The notes under the pieces were generated by a model. It searched no databases and was not told the DNA's origin. It worked only from the letters and a program-made list of their open reading frames with translations. From Crocinitomicaceae bacterium (GTDB lineage Bacteria; Bacteroidota; Bacteroidia; Flavobacteriales_D; Crocinitomicaceae), in the NCBI GenBank assembly GCA_003247185.1, contig QKAV01000227.1, forward strand, positions 1 to 49,281: a stretch of DNA of 49,281 nucleotides, given 5' to 3'. Within the stretch, counting starts at the first letter, position 1, and every line of letters begins with the position of its first letter. The translations under genes and the position numbers were made by a program. Shown piece after piece: positions 16,261-23,818 of this stretch.

Positions 16261-17384
16261 TGCGAATTGCCATCAATACACGCTTTTTGATTCCGGGTAA
16301 GATGGAAGGATTTGGTTGGTACACCTATGAAATAGCCAAACGATTGGTACAAAATCATCCTGAACATGAATTTTTCTTCTTTTTCGATCGTCCCTTCGAC
16401 AAGCAGTACATCTTTACTGATAATGTGACCGGAGTAGTTGTAAACCCTCCTGCCCGGCACCCTTTTTTATTCATCTACTGGTATGAAATAGCGGTAAAAA
16501 GAGCGTTGAAGAAGTACAAGATCGATTTGTTCTTTTCACCTGACGGGTACCTTTCATTAAAGACAGGGCTTCCTCAGGTGTGTGTGATGCATGATCTCAA
16601 TTTCATACATAATCCGAAGGATCTTAAGCCAATAATGAGTTGGTATTACAACAGATATTTCCCGAAATTTGCTTCAAAAGCCAATGCAATCATCACTGTA
16701 TCCGAATTTTCACGTCGTGATATCATTGAGCAATATAACGTCGATCCATCCAGGGTTACTGCAATCCCAAACGGTGCTTCAGAGGCATTTCAACCTTTAA
16801 AGGAAGTTCAAAAAGAAGAAATCCGAAAAAAGTACAGTAATAGCAAACCATTTATTCTTTTCGTAGGCTCATTGCACCCGCGAAAAAACTTAAAGCGTTT
16901 GATTCTCGCCTTTGATCTTTTCAAATCAAAGCACCCTGATGCTCCTGAACAGCTTTTGATCGTAGGACGAGAATTATGGAAGAACGGATTAGAAAAAGTT
17001 GAGGTTCAGGATAAGACAAGAGCGGCCATTCATTTTACAGGTCACCTGAAGATTGAAGAACTCGCTCTTGTAACCGGAAGCGCAGAATTCCTTGCCTTTG
17101 TGCCCTATTTTGAAGGTTTCGGGATTCCGCTGGTCGAAGCGATGAAATGCGGTACACCAATTCTGTCAGGTAACAAAACCTCTCTTCCCGAAGTTGCCGG
17201 TGAAGCGGCCTTATACTGTGATCCTTTTTCTGTAGAGAGTATTCTGGAGGGAATAGTAGAATTGTCTTCCAACGAAAAATTACGGGAAGAGCTCTCCGAG
17301 CGAGGTCTGATACATTCTCAAAAATTCTCATGGGATCTGGCTGCGGAAAAAGTATGGGATGTTCTTTCGCATCAATTAAAATAA
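16260..17384 (+). CDS. Glycosyltransferase family 4 (GT-B fold)
   Basis: This 374-residue retaining glycosyltransferase resembles mannosyl/glucosyl transferases. The N-terminal half begins MRIAINTRFLIPGKMEGFGW. The C-terminal half has the nucleotide-sugar motif FVGSLHPRKNLKRLI, then the family signature EGFGIPLVEAMKCGTPIL with both glutamates, SLPEVAGEAALYCDP and a closing helix. The start at 16260 overlaps the hydrolase stop; the longer open frame upstream is within that gene. The acceptor is unknown; it is probably a surface or storage glycan. Confidence 0.93.
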   Translation: MRIAINTRFLIPGKMEGFGWYTYEIAKRLVQNHPEHEFFFFFDRPFDKQYIFTDNVTGVVVNPPARHPFLFIYWYEIAVKRALKKYKIDLFFSPDGYLSLKTGLPQVCVMHDLNFIHNPKDLKPIMSWYYNRYFPKFASKANAIITVSEFSRRDIIEQYNVDPSRVTAIPNGASEAFQPLKEVQKEEIRKKYSNSKPFILFVGSLHPRKNLKRLILAFDLFKSKHPDAPEQLLIVGRELWKNGLEKVEVQDKTRAAIHFTGHLKIEELALVTGSAEFLAFVPYFEGFGIPLVEAMKCGTPILSGNKTSLPEVAGEAALYCDPFSVESILEGIVELSSNEKLREELSERGLIHSQKFSWDLAAEKVWDVLSHQLK

Positions 17385-17414
17385 GCTCAACCTTTTTCTT
17401 AACTTTAGATATCC

Positions 17415-17422
17415 AAACTTTG
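17415..17422 (+). promoter_or_regulatory. Possible -7 element (AAACTTTG) of the Gly-rich lipoprotein gene
   Basis: It matches seven of eight positions of TAnnTTTG. It ends five bases before the ATG at 17428. Confidence 0.4.
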
Positions 17423-17427
17423 TAATT

Positions 17428-18456
17428 ATGCCACTACCACGTCTATTGATGATAATACCTGTATTGGTAATTTTCTCTTCATGTAGTAATACACAAAAGA
17501 TCGCAGTTGGTGAAATAGAAAAGCTGTATTTCGAATACGAATCCGGTCAGAACATAAATTTTGGGAATTCCATAGCAGGCACCTTCAAGGCGCGAATGCT
17601 TGACGGAAAAGAATACGATATTACATCCAATCGAAAATTCACCTATACTACAAATGATCTGGAGCTAACGGGCACACCCAATGTCTACCGGATTATAAAG
17701 CGTCCGGCCTCCTTTTCGGATTCCAGTATACAAGTCACCATGACCTATCAGGACAAGGAAGAGACTTTTCAAAATGAACAAAGCATCGCTATGAACTATG
17801 CGGGTGATTTAATGGTTCTGCTTTGCGGAAAGGACGGCGATAACGGTATTGATCAAAAAGACAGAGGATCAAAACTTATCGGTAGAAATGGAAAAGACGG
17901 TGATAACGGTACCAATGGTGGAAATGGAGAGTCATCCGGCTCTTATGAAGCATATATCTGGCGTAACGGGGACACGACTTTCATCCACGTAAAAGATTCC
18001 AATACGGGTTCTTACTGGCAATTCAAGAGTATTTCCGGCCAGGCCATTACATTCGACATCAGTGGAGGTGATGGCGGAAAAGGTGGCGACGGCGGTGATG
18101 GCGGAAACGGAAAAGATGGAAAGCAGACTTCCGACTCTTCCACCGATCCCGGTAACGGAGGAAGCGGAGGAAATGGAGGTAACGGCGGAAACGGAGGTAA
18201 CGGCGGAACAATTCGGGTTATTCTGCATCCGAATGCTCACAAGCTTCAACCAAATATCAATTATATGCTAGCCGGAGGAAAAGCCGGGGCTCCAGGTGCT
18301 TCGGGCAAAGGAGGGACACCAGGGAAAGCACTGAGCGGACAACAACCCGGAAGTAATGGATCCAATGGTGTTCCGGGAGTTTCCGGATTAAGCGGAACAA
18401 CAGGAAACTATCCGGTTGTTTCAGTAAGTGAGTTTGACCCTTCTACGCTCTATTAA
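17428..18456 (+). CDS. Lipoprotein with glycine-rich, collagen/PGRS-like C-terminal half
   Basis: The 342-residue protein has a lipoprotein signal peptide (lipobox FSSC, Cys19). Residues ~25-130 form a beta-rich domain (EIEKLYFEYESG, GTFKARMLDG). From ~133 the chain is glycine-rich: DGDNG and NGKDG units, a short beta segment (about 170-200), then long GGN/GGD/GGS triplets (about 212-262). A strand TIRVILHPNA follows, then a collagen-like Gly-X-Y tract (about 285-325) and a polar tail. It probably sits on the outer surface. The DNA has GGCGGAAAC/GGAGGTAAC microrepeats, so it may vary in length by slippage. It overlaps the stop of the DUF420 gene by 4 bp. The function is not recognised. Confidence 0.8.
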   Translation: MPLPRLLMIIPVLVIFSSCSNTQKIAVGEIEKLYFEYESGQNINFGNSIAGTFKARMLDGKEYDITSNRKFTYTTNDLELTGTPNVYRIIKRPASFSDSSIQVTMTYQDKEETFQNEQSIAMNYAGDLMVLLCGKDGDNGIDQKDRGSKLIGRNGKDGDNGTNGGNGESSGSYEAYIWRNGDTTFIHVKDSNTGSYWQFKSISGQAITFDISGGDGGKGGDGGDGGNGKDGKQTSDSSTDPGNGGSGGNGGNGGNGGNGGTIRVILHPNAHKLQPNINYMLAGGKAGAPGASGKGGTPGKALSGQQPGSNGSNGVPGVSGLSGTTGNYPVVSVSEFDPSTLY

Positions 18457-18986
18457 ACCGCGTAATAAGGGGCTATCATTAAATAAACTATCACCCCTGT
18501 TACAGCAACATAAAACCAGATCGGCCATGAAAACCTGGTCCATTTTTTATGTCGCTCAAAATCTCCTGTCCAGGCATGCAGGTAAGTAAATAATACCAAA
18601 GGTATAACTGCAATGCTAAGTACTATATGTGAAATGAGTAATGCATAGTATACCGCCTTCAACTCTCCCCCGTAAGGCGTAGGATCTGACGTCATGTGGT
18701 ACGCCACATACATTGCTAAAAACAACAATGAAAGTCCAAGGCTCATTTTGATCATTAATTGATGCAGGCTTACGTTCTTTAGCTTGATTGCAAGCAACGC
18801 CGTTATCAATAATACCGCTGTTATACCATTAATACTTGCATAAATCGGGGGCAGAATGGAAAGATCAACCCCTTCGATTTTAACTTTGAATAAAACCGCA
18901 ACTACAACAGGTATCGCGATCGACAATACATAGATCACTTTTTTGATCTGAGATGTATTCTTATTTTCCTTCGAAGTTGTATTCAT
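18453..18986 (-). CDS. DUF420 membrane protein of the cytochrome oxidase operon
   Basis: The 177-residue integral membrane protein has about five hydrophobic helices (18-35, 44-66, 75-95, 112-137, 150-172) and His residues in the loops and helices (SLHQLM, YVAYHMTS, HAWTGDFERHKKW), the DUF420 pattern. DUF420 genes regularly follow SCO1 and oxidase-subunit genes, so a role in cytochrome c oxidase assembly (heme or copper insertion) is likely, though unproven. It is the last gene of the operon; its start overlaps the SCO1 gene by 26 bp. No terminator is evident before the converging lipoprotein gene. Confidence 0.88.
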   Translation of the reverse strand: MNTTSKENKNTSQIKKVIYVLSIAIPVVVAVLFKVKIEGVDLSILPPIYASINGITAVLLITALLAIKLKNVSLHQLMIKMSLGLSLLFLAMYVAYHMTSDPTPYGGELKAVYYALLISHIVLSIAVIPLVLFTYLHAWTGDFERHKKWTRFSWPIWFYVAVTGVIVYLMIAPYYAV

Positions 18987-19644
18987 ATTTTAATAGCTTT
19001 CTTAGATCCGATTCCAATTTATCCACCTGACCTGCATCGGTACCGTCATAAATTCCTCGGACGTATCCATTGGTGTCTACAATTGCGAAGTATGATGTAT
19101 GGCCGAATCCTCCGTCCGCATCTTCATCTCTCTCTGCACCATTAAAGAATTCTTTTGCCAGTAAGTGTGTTTCTTCTTCATTTCCAGTGAAGAAGTACCA
19201 GTTATTTGCTTCAATTCCATACGTTTTAATGTACTCCCTTAAGCGCGTAGGCGTATCTCTGTCGGGGTCAATACTGAAGCTTAAAAACTGAACCTTAGAT
19301 TCGAGATCCTTTGTATTCAGATTTAAGCGTTTCATATTCGATGTCATAGGAGGGCAAATTGACGGACAATGTGAAAAGAAAAAATCAGCGATCCATATCT
19401 TACCCTTCAAATCATCCGAATGCACCATCACGGAATCCTGATTAATATAAGCGAACTCCGGAACCGTGTGATAAACCGTATCTTCTATTTCCTCACCATC
19501 AACCGTTATCACTTCAAGATCACGCTCTCCTAAGATCGGAAGCACCAATTCCTGTTTCTTCTCTTCCGTACATGAGCTGAAAAGAAGAATAAAAAGTGTC
19601 AGGACACTTAAACTATTTATGATTCCTTTTTGATTCTTTATCAT
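18961..19644 (-). CDS. SCO1/SenC-type copper chaperone lipoprotein
   Basis: This thioredoxin-fold protein delivers copper to the CuA site of cytochrome c oxidase. A lipoprotein signal precedes Cys25 (LFSSC). The copper motif CPSIC (Cys93, Cys97) follows a DFFFSHCP strand. The third ligand is His182 in GHTSYF, and SFSIDPDRDTPTRL is a family hallmark. Its 227 residues are normal length. Its start overlaps the second SCO-like gene by 32 bp, so the two are coupled. All three copper ligands are present, in contrast to its neighbour. Confidence 0.93.
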   Translation of the reverse strand: MIKNQKGIINSLSVLTLFILLFSSCTEEKKQELVLPILGERDLEVITVDGEEIEDTVYHTVPEFAYINQDSVMVHSDDLKGKIWIADFFFSHCPSICPPMTSNMKRLNLNTKDLESKVQFLSFSIDPDRDTPTRLREYIKTYGIEANNWYFFTGNEEETHLLAKEFFNGAERDEDADGGFGHTSYFAIVDTNGYVRGIYDGTDAGQVDKLESDLRKLLKYEYNFEGK

Positions 19645-20290
19645 ATTGCTTCAATAACAGTGCTATGTGTTCATACATTCTGCGGATATGCCCTTCCTGT
19701 TTACCTGACATGGACATACGAAGGTGATTTCGCTTGTCTGACAGTAACATCAGTTCCATATATGATTTACCTCCGAAAAATTCATCTCCTTCGCGGTATA
19801 AGTTTTCGCCGTTACTTTCGATGTCATAAATCTTTCCGGGGTCTCCTTTTGCAACCATCCAGATTTCGGGATCATAATCTTCCACCAGGTCCTTAAGCAT
19901 TTCACTCGCAGCGGTGATGTCTTCAACCGGGTCTCCATTTTCGTCCGTGACAAATGAAATGATTTTCACTTCATTCTTCTCGTTTTTATTACTACGGATT
20001 TTTTGATAAATCAATTGATCCAGATGCCAGACAGAAATTGCACAATCATCCGGACAAGTAGTTTGGAGGTTTGCAATCAGAACAACCTTATCCCTGAATT
20101 CTGACGAGTTGTGCTTTTTCCCATCAATGTCTATAAAAGAATAGGAATGCAATTCTCCATAATCATCCAGTTCCTTGAACCGGTGTTCACATCCCCGGGT
20201 CCCCAGGAATATTAAAACAGAAGCCGGTCCGAATAAAAGTATAAATGCTACTAATACTTTTAAACGACCGGCTAAATTACCTTTCGCCAT
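19613..20290 (-). CDS. SCO-like thioredoxin-fold membrane protein lacking the copper-ligand histidine
   Basis: The 225-residue protein has an N-terminal membrane anchor (about 11-30), then a thioredoxin-like domain with CPDDC (Cys79, Cys83) where SCO proteins have CxxxC. The position aligned with the SCO histidine (GHTSYF in the neighbour) reads GGKSYM here, so the third copper ligand is Gly174. It therefore may work as a thiol reductant for CuA assembly rather than as a copper carrier. It overlaps the SCO1 gene by 32 bp and follows coxIV by 12 bp. The family call is strong; the function change is inferred. Confidence 0.85.
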   Translation of the reverse strand: MAKGNLAGRLKVLVAFILLFGPASVLIFLGTRGCEHRFKELDDYGELHSYSFIDIDGKKHNSSEFRDKVVLIANLQTTCPDDCAISVWHLDQLIYQKIRSNKNEKNEVKIISFVTDENGDPVEDITAASEMLKDLVEDYDPEIWMVAKGDPGKIYDIESNGENLYREGDEFFGGKSYMELMLLSDKRNHLRMSMSGKQEGHIRRMYEHIALLLKQYDKESKRNHK

Positions 20291-20302
20291 GAAAAACGTT
20301 AA

Positions 20303-20668
20303 TTAAGCTCCTGTCCAAATGTGATGAACAGACGTACCTTCCCACAACAGGATAAATATCAAATACAGGATAAAGATGAAGTAAGGAACAAGAATCACCG
20401 CTCTTAAGCCTTTTCTTTCATCTCCAAGGTGCATAAACGTCAATACGATATAACCCGCCTTAACAAGCGTCAACGCGATAAAGAACCATTTTGTGATCGT
20501 CCAATAAATACCCCAATCCTGTTTAATAAATGCACCTAACATTACTTCCACTGTAGTAATAACAGTCAGCAATACAGTTACAAAAAGGATTTTCTTTCTT
20601 ATTTTCCTTCCTTCTTCTTCAGAATGATGTGCATCCAAAGAATATTCATAAATATCATCTCTTACCAT
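20303..20668 (-). CDS. Cytochrome c oxidase subunit IV (prokaryotic type)
   Basis: This 121-residue membrane protein has three helices (about 27-47, 56-75 and 88-110). It has the family pattern: a charged N-terminus, KILFVTVLLTVITTVEV, TWTI-like IYWTITKWFFI, and HLGDERKGLRAVI between helices two and three. It is a small stabilising subunit of the heme-copper oxidase. It lies 23 bp after the second coxIII gene and 12 bp before the SCO-like gene. The catalytic subunits I and II are not in this window. Confidence 0.87.
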   Translation of the reverse strand: MVRDDIYEYSLDAHHSEEEGRKIRKKILFVTVLLTVITTVEVMLGAFIKQDWGIYWTITKWFFIALTLVKAGYIVLTFMHLGDERKGLRAVILVPYFIFILYLIFILLWEGTSVHHIWTGA

Positions 20669-20691
20669 GGTGATACAGTTTTCTTAGTTAA

Positions 20692-21720
20692 TTAAATCAA
20701 GTAGAAGAATGTGAATACGAAGACCCATACCAAATCGACAAAGTGCCAGTAAAGTCCTGTTTTCTCAACCATCTCGTAATGTCCTCTTTTATGTAAAGTA
20801 CCACCAAGTACCATTAACAAGATGATAATATTGATCATTACTCCTGAGAATACGTGGAATCCATGGAATCCAGTAATAAAGAAGAAGAATTGCGCATATT
20901 GTTGCGGACCATACTCATTTTGTTGTAAGTTCGCTCCGTAGATAACACGTCCGGCTTCGCCTGAATTAATCACGTCTTCATACATTTTCACAGCGTTCTC
21001 ACCTTCGATCTTGTCTCCTACGGCATACTTAGATCCGTTGCTCTTGATCATAAGCTCTACACCTTCGTTTGATTTCTTAGCAATAGTAGCTTTAGAACCA
21101 TCGTGAAGTGTAATCACACCATCTTTTATATTACCTTCTGCCGCAGCATGTTGGTATTGGTGCATCAAATCGTCTGTGATTTTCTCTCCAACTTTGTGAT
21201 GATGTCCTGCTTCTGTAACAGTAAAGTTTTCGATCTCACCGAAGTGCTCTGCATGAATCACAGCTTGTGATCCATCAGCCAATTCGATCTTACCGAACTC
21301 TGAACCATGAATAAAGTGTGACCATTCCCATGCTTGAGATCCAAGGAAAAAGAAACCACCGATAATCGTAGCAATCATCCACTTTGTTACTCCTTTGCGG
21401 TCCATTCTGTGGCCGGCCTCAACAGCCAATACCATCGTAACAGAAGAAACGATCAGGATAAATGTCATCAATGCAACATAAAGTAGTGGAAATCCGTGAC
21501 CAAGGAATGGCAAAGAGTTAAACGTCTCTTCTCCTATTGGCCATGCAGATTCCGTTGCATGTCTTGTAAATCCGTATGCAGTCAGCAACCCTCCGAATGT
21601 CAATGCATCCGAAACAAGGAAAAACCACATCATCAACTTACCATAACTGGCACTGAAAGGAGAAATTTTCCCTCCCCAAAGTGTCTTGCTGTCGATCTGT
21701 TTAGTAGCGTGTCCAGACAT
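20692..21720 (-). CDS. Cytochrome c oxidase subunit III with a repeat-containing soluble insert
   Basis: This 342-residue protein has a typical subunit III frame: the N-terminal helix KLMMWFFLVSDALTFGGLL (28-46), helices around 80-102 and 113-132, then C-terminal helices starting with FFFITGFHGFHVFSG and ending YWHFVDLVWVFVF. Between residues ~138 and 270 is a soluble insert that ordinary subunit III (about 200 residues) lacks. It contains two repeats, about 143-196 and 200-255, both with I-x-L-x-D-G-S-Q/K-A-x-I and later V-G-E/D-K-I. It lies 24 bp after its paralog. The insert is probably exposed outside the membrane; its role is unknown. Confidence 0.9.
   Translation of the reverse strand: MSGHATKQIDSKTLWGGKISPFSASYGKLMMWFFLVSDALTFGGLLTAYGFTRHATESAWPIGEETFNSLPFLGHGFPLLYVALMTFILIVSSVTMVLAVEAGHRMDRKGVTKWMIATIIGGFFFLGSQAWEWSHFIHGSEFGKIELADGSQAVIHAEHFGEIENFTVTEAGHHHKVGEKITDDLMHQYQHAAAEGNIKDGVITLHDGSKATIAKKSNEGVELMIKSNGSKYAVGDKIEGENAVKMYEDVINSGEAGRVIYGANLQQNEYGPQQYAQFFFFITGFHGFHVFSGVMINIIILLMVLGGTLHKRGHYEMVEKTGLYWHFVDLVWVFVFTFFYLI
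20911..21309 (-). repeat. Two ~54-residue protein repeats in the coxIII insert
   Basis: Residues 143-196 and 200-255 share the spacing I-x-L-x-D-G-S-x-A-x-I, then a Glu-rich strand, then V-G-x-K-I and a helical tail. Similarity is at the protein level and diverged. Confidence 0.6.
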
Positions 21721-21744
21721 TTTTTATAAATTTTAATCGCAAGT

Positions 21745-22803
21745 TTAATGAATAAAAAGCAAAAATAGTAGTAAATAAAGCCACAATATACCTAAAAAGT
21801 GCCAGAAAATACCCGAGGCTCTCAGGCTGATCGAATTATCGGCATTTATTTTACCTGATAATGAACGTATTACAACTTTGATCAAATATAAAAGCGTCAC
21901 AATAATATGTAGCAAATGCAGAAAAGTAATGATGTATAAGTACGAAGAAGCAGTATCTGCCGACTCCATCGCCTTGATTTGAAGGTAGTTTTTCAATTTC
22001 ACTCCGTCCAATCTCAGCTCTCTATCAACATATTCCAGTTCCTTCCCTTTAAAGTAAATATGGAAGTCTTTACCCATCTTCCCGCGAACGAAGAAATCTC
22101 CACGTCCGTCCCGAACATTGACAGCCAGGTAACTCAATCGCTGATTGTCCAAATATTTTAATTCCGTTGAATCTGCGTTCACCAGCTTTCCATCCAAAAC
22201 ACGAAGTGGTCTATCCTCAAAATAGATTTCAAAACGCTTTCCGTATTGTTCCGGATGAAATGCGCTTCCTTCTTTGGTTTTGATAAACTGCATCATGAAA
22301 TTTCTGTAGTCTTCCCGTTGTTGCGGTGACATGATTTTTCCGGCTATCAGGTAATCATTCCCATTAATTTCGATGAACTTACCATCCATTTTCACCTCGA
22401 AATAATCTCCATACTTACCATCTGTAACTATGATGTGATTATTCGCAGCGTAAATCCCGTCATCTACTAGTTGACCATAACCCTTGAATTGAGAATAAAC
22501 GAAGGCAAAACCCAGAAGTAAAGTAATCACCATAAGTCCCTTCATGGCACTTTGATTTCCGCGCTTCACAAAATAGATCGCGAGCTGGAATGTGATACTA
22601 CTCAAAACAATGATTACCGTACTGATATAAAATGCCATCGGCAAGGGGTACTTCAGCCAAAACGAATCACCCATCGACACGATGTACGCCGATGAAAAAC
22701 CGGCAAATAACATGAAAATACTTAAGATCGCTACGTAAACGAGGTTCTTCTTTGCTTTTTCAACCTGTTCCTTGTTGTTGTCCTGGAATTCATACTTTTC
22801 CAT
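21745..22803 (-). CDS. Second cytochrome c oxidase subunit III-like protein with a larger insert
   Basis: The 352-residue protein has transmembrane helices near 20-43, 52-79, 88-106, 286-312 and 330-351. The first helix AILSIFMLFAGFSSAYIVSM and the GIFWHFLGILWLYLLL end are typical of Bacteroidota subunit III paralogs. A ~175-residue soluble insert (109-284) separates helices three and four. It holds three related ~25-residue beta units starting about 134, 190 and 246 (YFEVKMDGK, RFEIYFEDR, DFHIYFKGK). It sits 14 bp after ctaB and 24 bp before the other coxIII, in one operon. Function is by family; the insert is unexplained. Confidence 0.85.
   Translation of the reverse strand: MEKYEFQDNNKEQVEKAKKNLVYVAILSIFMLFAGFSSAYIVSMGDSFWLKYPLPMAFYISTVIIVLSSITFQLAIYFVKRGNQSAMKGLMVITLLLGFAFVYSQFKGYGQLVDDGIYAANNHIIVTDGKYGDYFEVKMDGKFIEINGNDYLIAGKIMSPQQREDYRNFMMQFIKTKEGSAFHPEQYGKRFEIYFEDRPLRVLDGKLVNADSTELKYLDNQRLSYLAVNVRDGRGDFFVRGKMGKDFHIYFKGKELEYVDRELRLDGVKLKNYLQIKAMESADTASSYLYIITFLHLLHIIVTLLYLIKVVIRSLSGKINADNSISLRASGIFWHFLGILWLYLLLFLLFIH
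21952..22479 (-). repeat. Three ~25-residue beta repeats in the second coxIII insert
   Basis: Units beginning near residues 134, 190 and 246 share an aromatic, x, I/V, x, F/M pattern, then a basic turn and a later Leu/Asp-rich strand. Diverged, visible only in protein. Confidence 0.45.
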
Positions 22804-22816
22804 ATGCTATAATTTT

Positions 22817-23701
22817 TTAATAAGGTATTGCCGACTCAATTCTATCGAATACATATACGAATTGAATGATGGGTAAATAGAAAAAAGAGGCGAACATTAG
22901 ACGTTTTGCATCTTTATCATCACAGGTTTGAAGAAGTCGATATGCGTACAAAAAGAACGCTGCTCCCAAAACAGATGCAACGATCATTGAAACGATTCCT
23001 GTCCAGCCAAGAAGCCACGGAACAAGACTAAATGGTATTAAAGCGAGCGAGTATACTACAATCTGAAAAGCAGAGCTCTTGTTTTTTCCTCCTTTTGAAG
23101 GAAGTAAAGAAAAGCCTCCCGCTTTGTAGTCGTCATAGACCACCCAAGCAATTGCCCAAAAATGTGGAAACTGCCATGTAAATTGTACAAAAAATAAAAT
23201 TCCCGGTATAAGTCCGAATTCATCCGATTGTGCTATCGCTCCTAACATCGGAGGAATAGCCCCTGGAAATGCACCAACAAAAACTGCCCATGGGGTTATG
23301 CGTTTCATTGGAGTATAAATAAATACGTACGAAATAAAAGCTGATAATCCCAGCAGTGCTGAATAGAGGTTTAACATATACAGCAAAGCTGTTCCAACGA
23401 TCAAGGAAACAACAACGATAATGTATGCTTCCGTAACACTCATATTACCCTGGGGAAGCGGTCTTCCTGAAGTTCGCTTCATTTTTTTATCCAGTTCTCT
23501 TTCCCAAATCTGATTGGATCCGTTTGACGCTGCAGTAACCAAAATCCCCCCAACCATCAAATAGGTAATCTCTGTCCAGTCAGAGCCCCCCATAAATAAA
23601 TAACCGGATAGCGCAGAAAGAATTACCAAAAACGACAGCCTGAACTTGGTAAAGCTCAGAATTATTTTCAATTTGCTCGGCGTTTTTGTTTCTTCTTGCA
23701 T
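22817..23701 (-). CDS. ctaB: Protoheme IX farnesyltransferase (heme O synthase)
   Basis: This UbiA-family membrane enzyme adds a farnesyl group to heme b to make heme O for the terminal oxidase. The Asp-rich substrate motifs are present (NQIWERELDKKMKRTSGRPLP and, late in the chain, VYDDYKAGG). There are about eight to nine helices and 294 residues. I set the start at the ATG at 23701 (MQEETKTP). The longer open frame begins with a TTG at 23734, but a TATTTTTG box lies at 23722-23729, so that start would be untranscribed. It is the first gene of the oxidase operon: coxIII genes, subunit IV, two SCO-like genes and DUF420 follow with gaps of 24 bp or less. Confidence 0.95.
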   Translation of the reverse strand: MQEETKTPSKLKIILSFTKFRLSFLVILSALSGYLFMGGSDWTEITYLMVGGILVTAASNGSNQIWERELDKKMKRTSGRPLPQGNMSVTEAYIIVVVSLIVGTALLYMLNLYSALLGLSAFISYVFIYTPMKRITPWAVFVGAFPGAIPPMLGAIAQSDEFGLIPGILFFVQFTWQFPHFWAIAWVVYDDYKAGGFSLLPSKGGKNKSSAFQIVVYSLALIPFSLVPWLLGWTGIVSMIVASVLGAAFFLYAYRLLQTCDDKDAKRLMFASFFYLPIIQFVYVFDRIESAIPY

Positions 23702-23721
23702 GTTCGAAAGAAATTCGGTGA

Positions 23722-23729
23722 CAAAAATA
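23722..23729 (-). promoter_or_regulatory. -7 element (TATTTTTG) of the ctaB-cox operon
   Basis: It matches TAnnTTTG exactly, 20 bases before the chosen ATG. A TTG at 23752-23754 on the minus strand could be the -33 element, at a 22-bp spacing. Confidence 0.65.
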
Positions 23730-23772
23730 GCCAATATTTAAGTGCACGCCACAACTCAGGTTATATATAACT

Positions 23773-23802
23773 AAAAAGGGCATCCGATTGGATGCCCTTT
23801 TA
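23773..23802 (-). terminator. Strong terminator after queA
   Basis: AAAAGGGCATCC (23774-23785) pairs perfectly with GGATGCCCTTTT (23790-23801) around a GATT loop: a 12-bp stem with U-runs on either strand. It ends the ftsX-queA direction transcript before the ctaB promoter. Confidence 0.9.
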
Positions 23803-23818
23803 CTTTATTTTGAATTCA

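Noticed and set aside
17932..18249. Antisense open frame across the Gly-rich tract
   Set aside because: It is a shadow of the GC-rich repeat on the other strand; Ser/Val/Ala-rich low complexity with no domain.
23702..23734. Longer N-terminus for ctaB from a TTG at 23734
   Set aside because: A perfect -7 box (23722-23729) lies inside it, so the first codons would not be in the mRNA; the ATG at 23701 fits the family.
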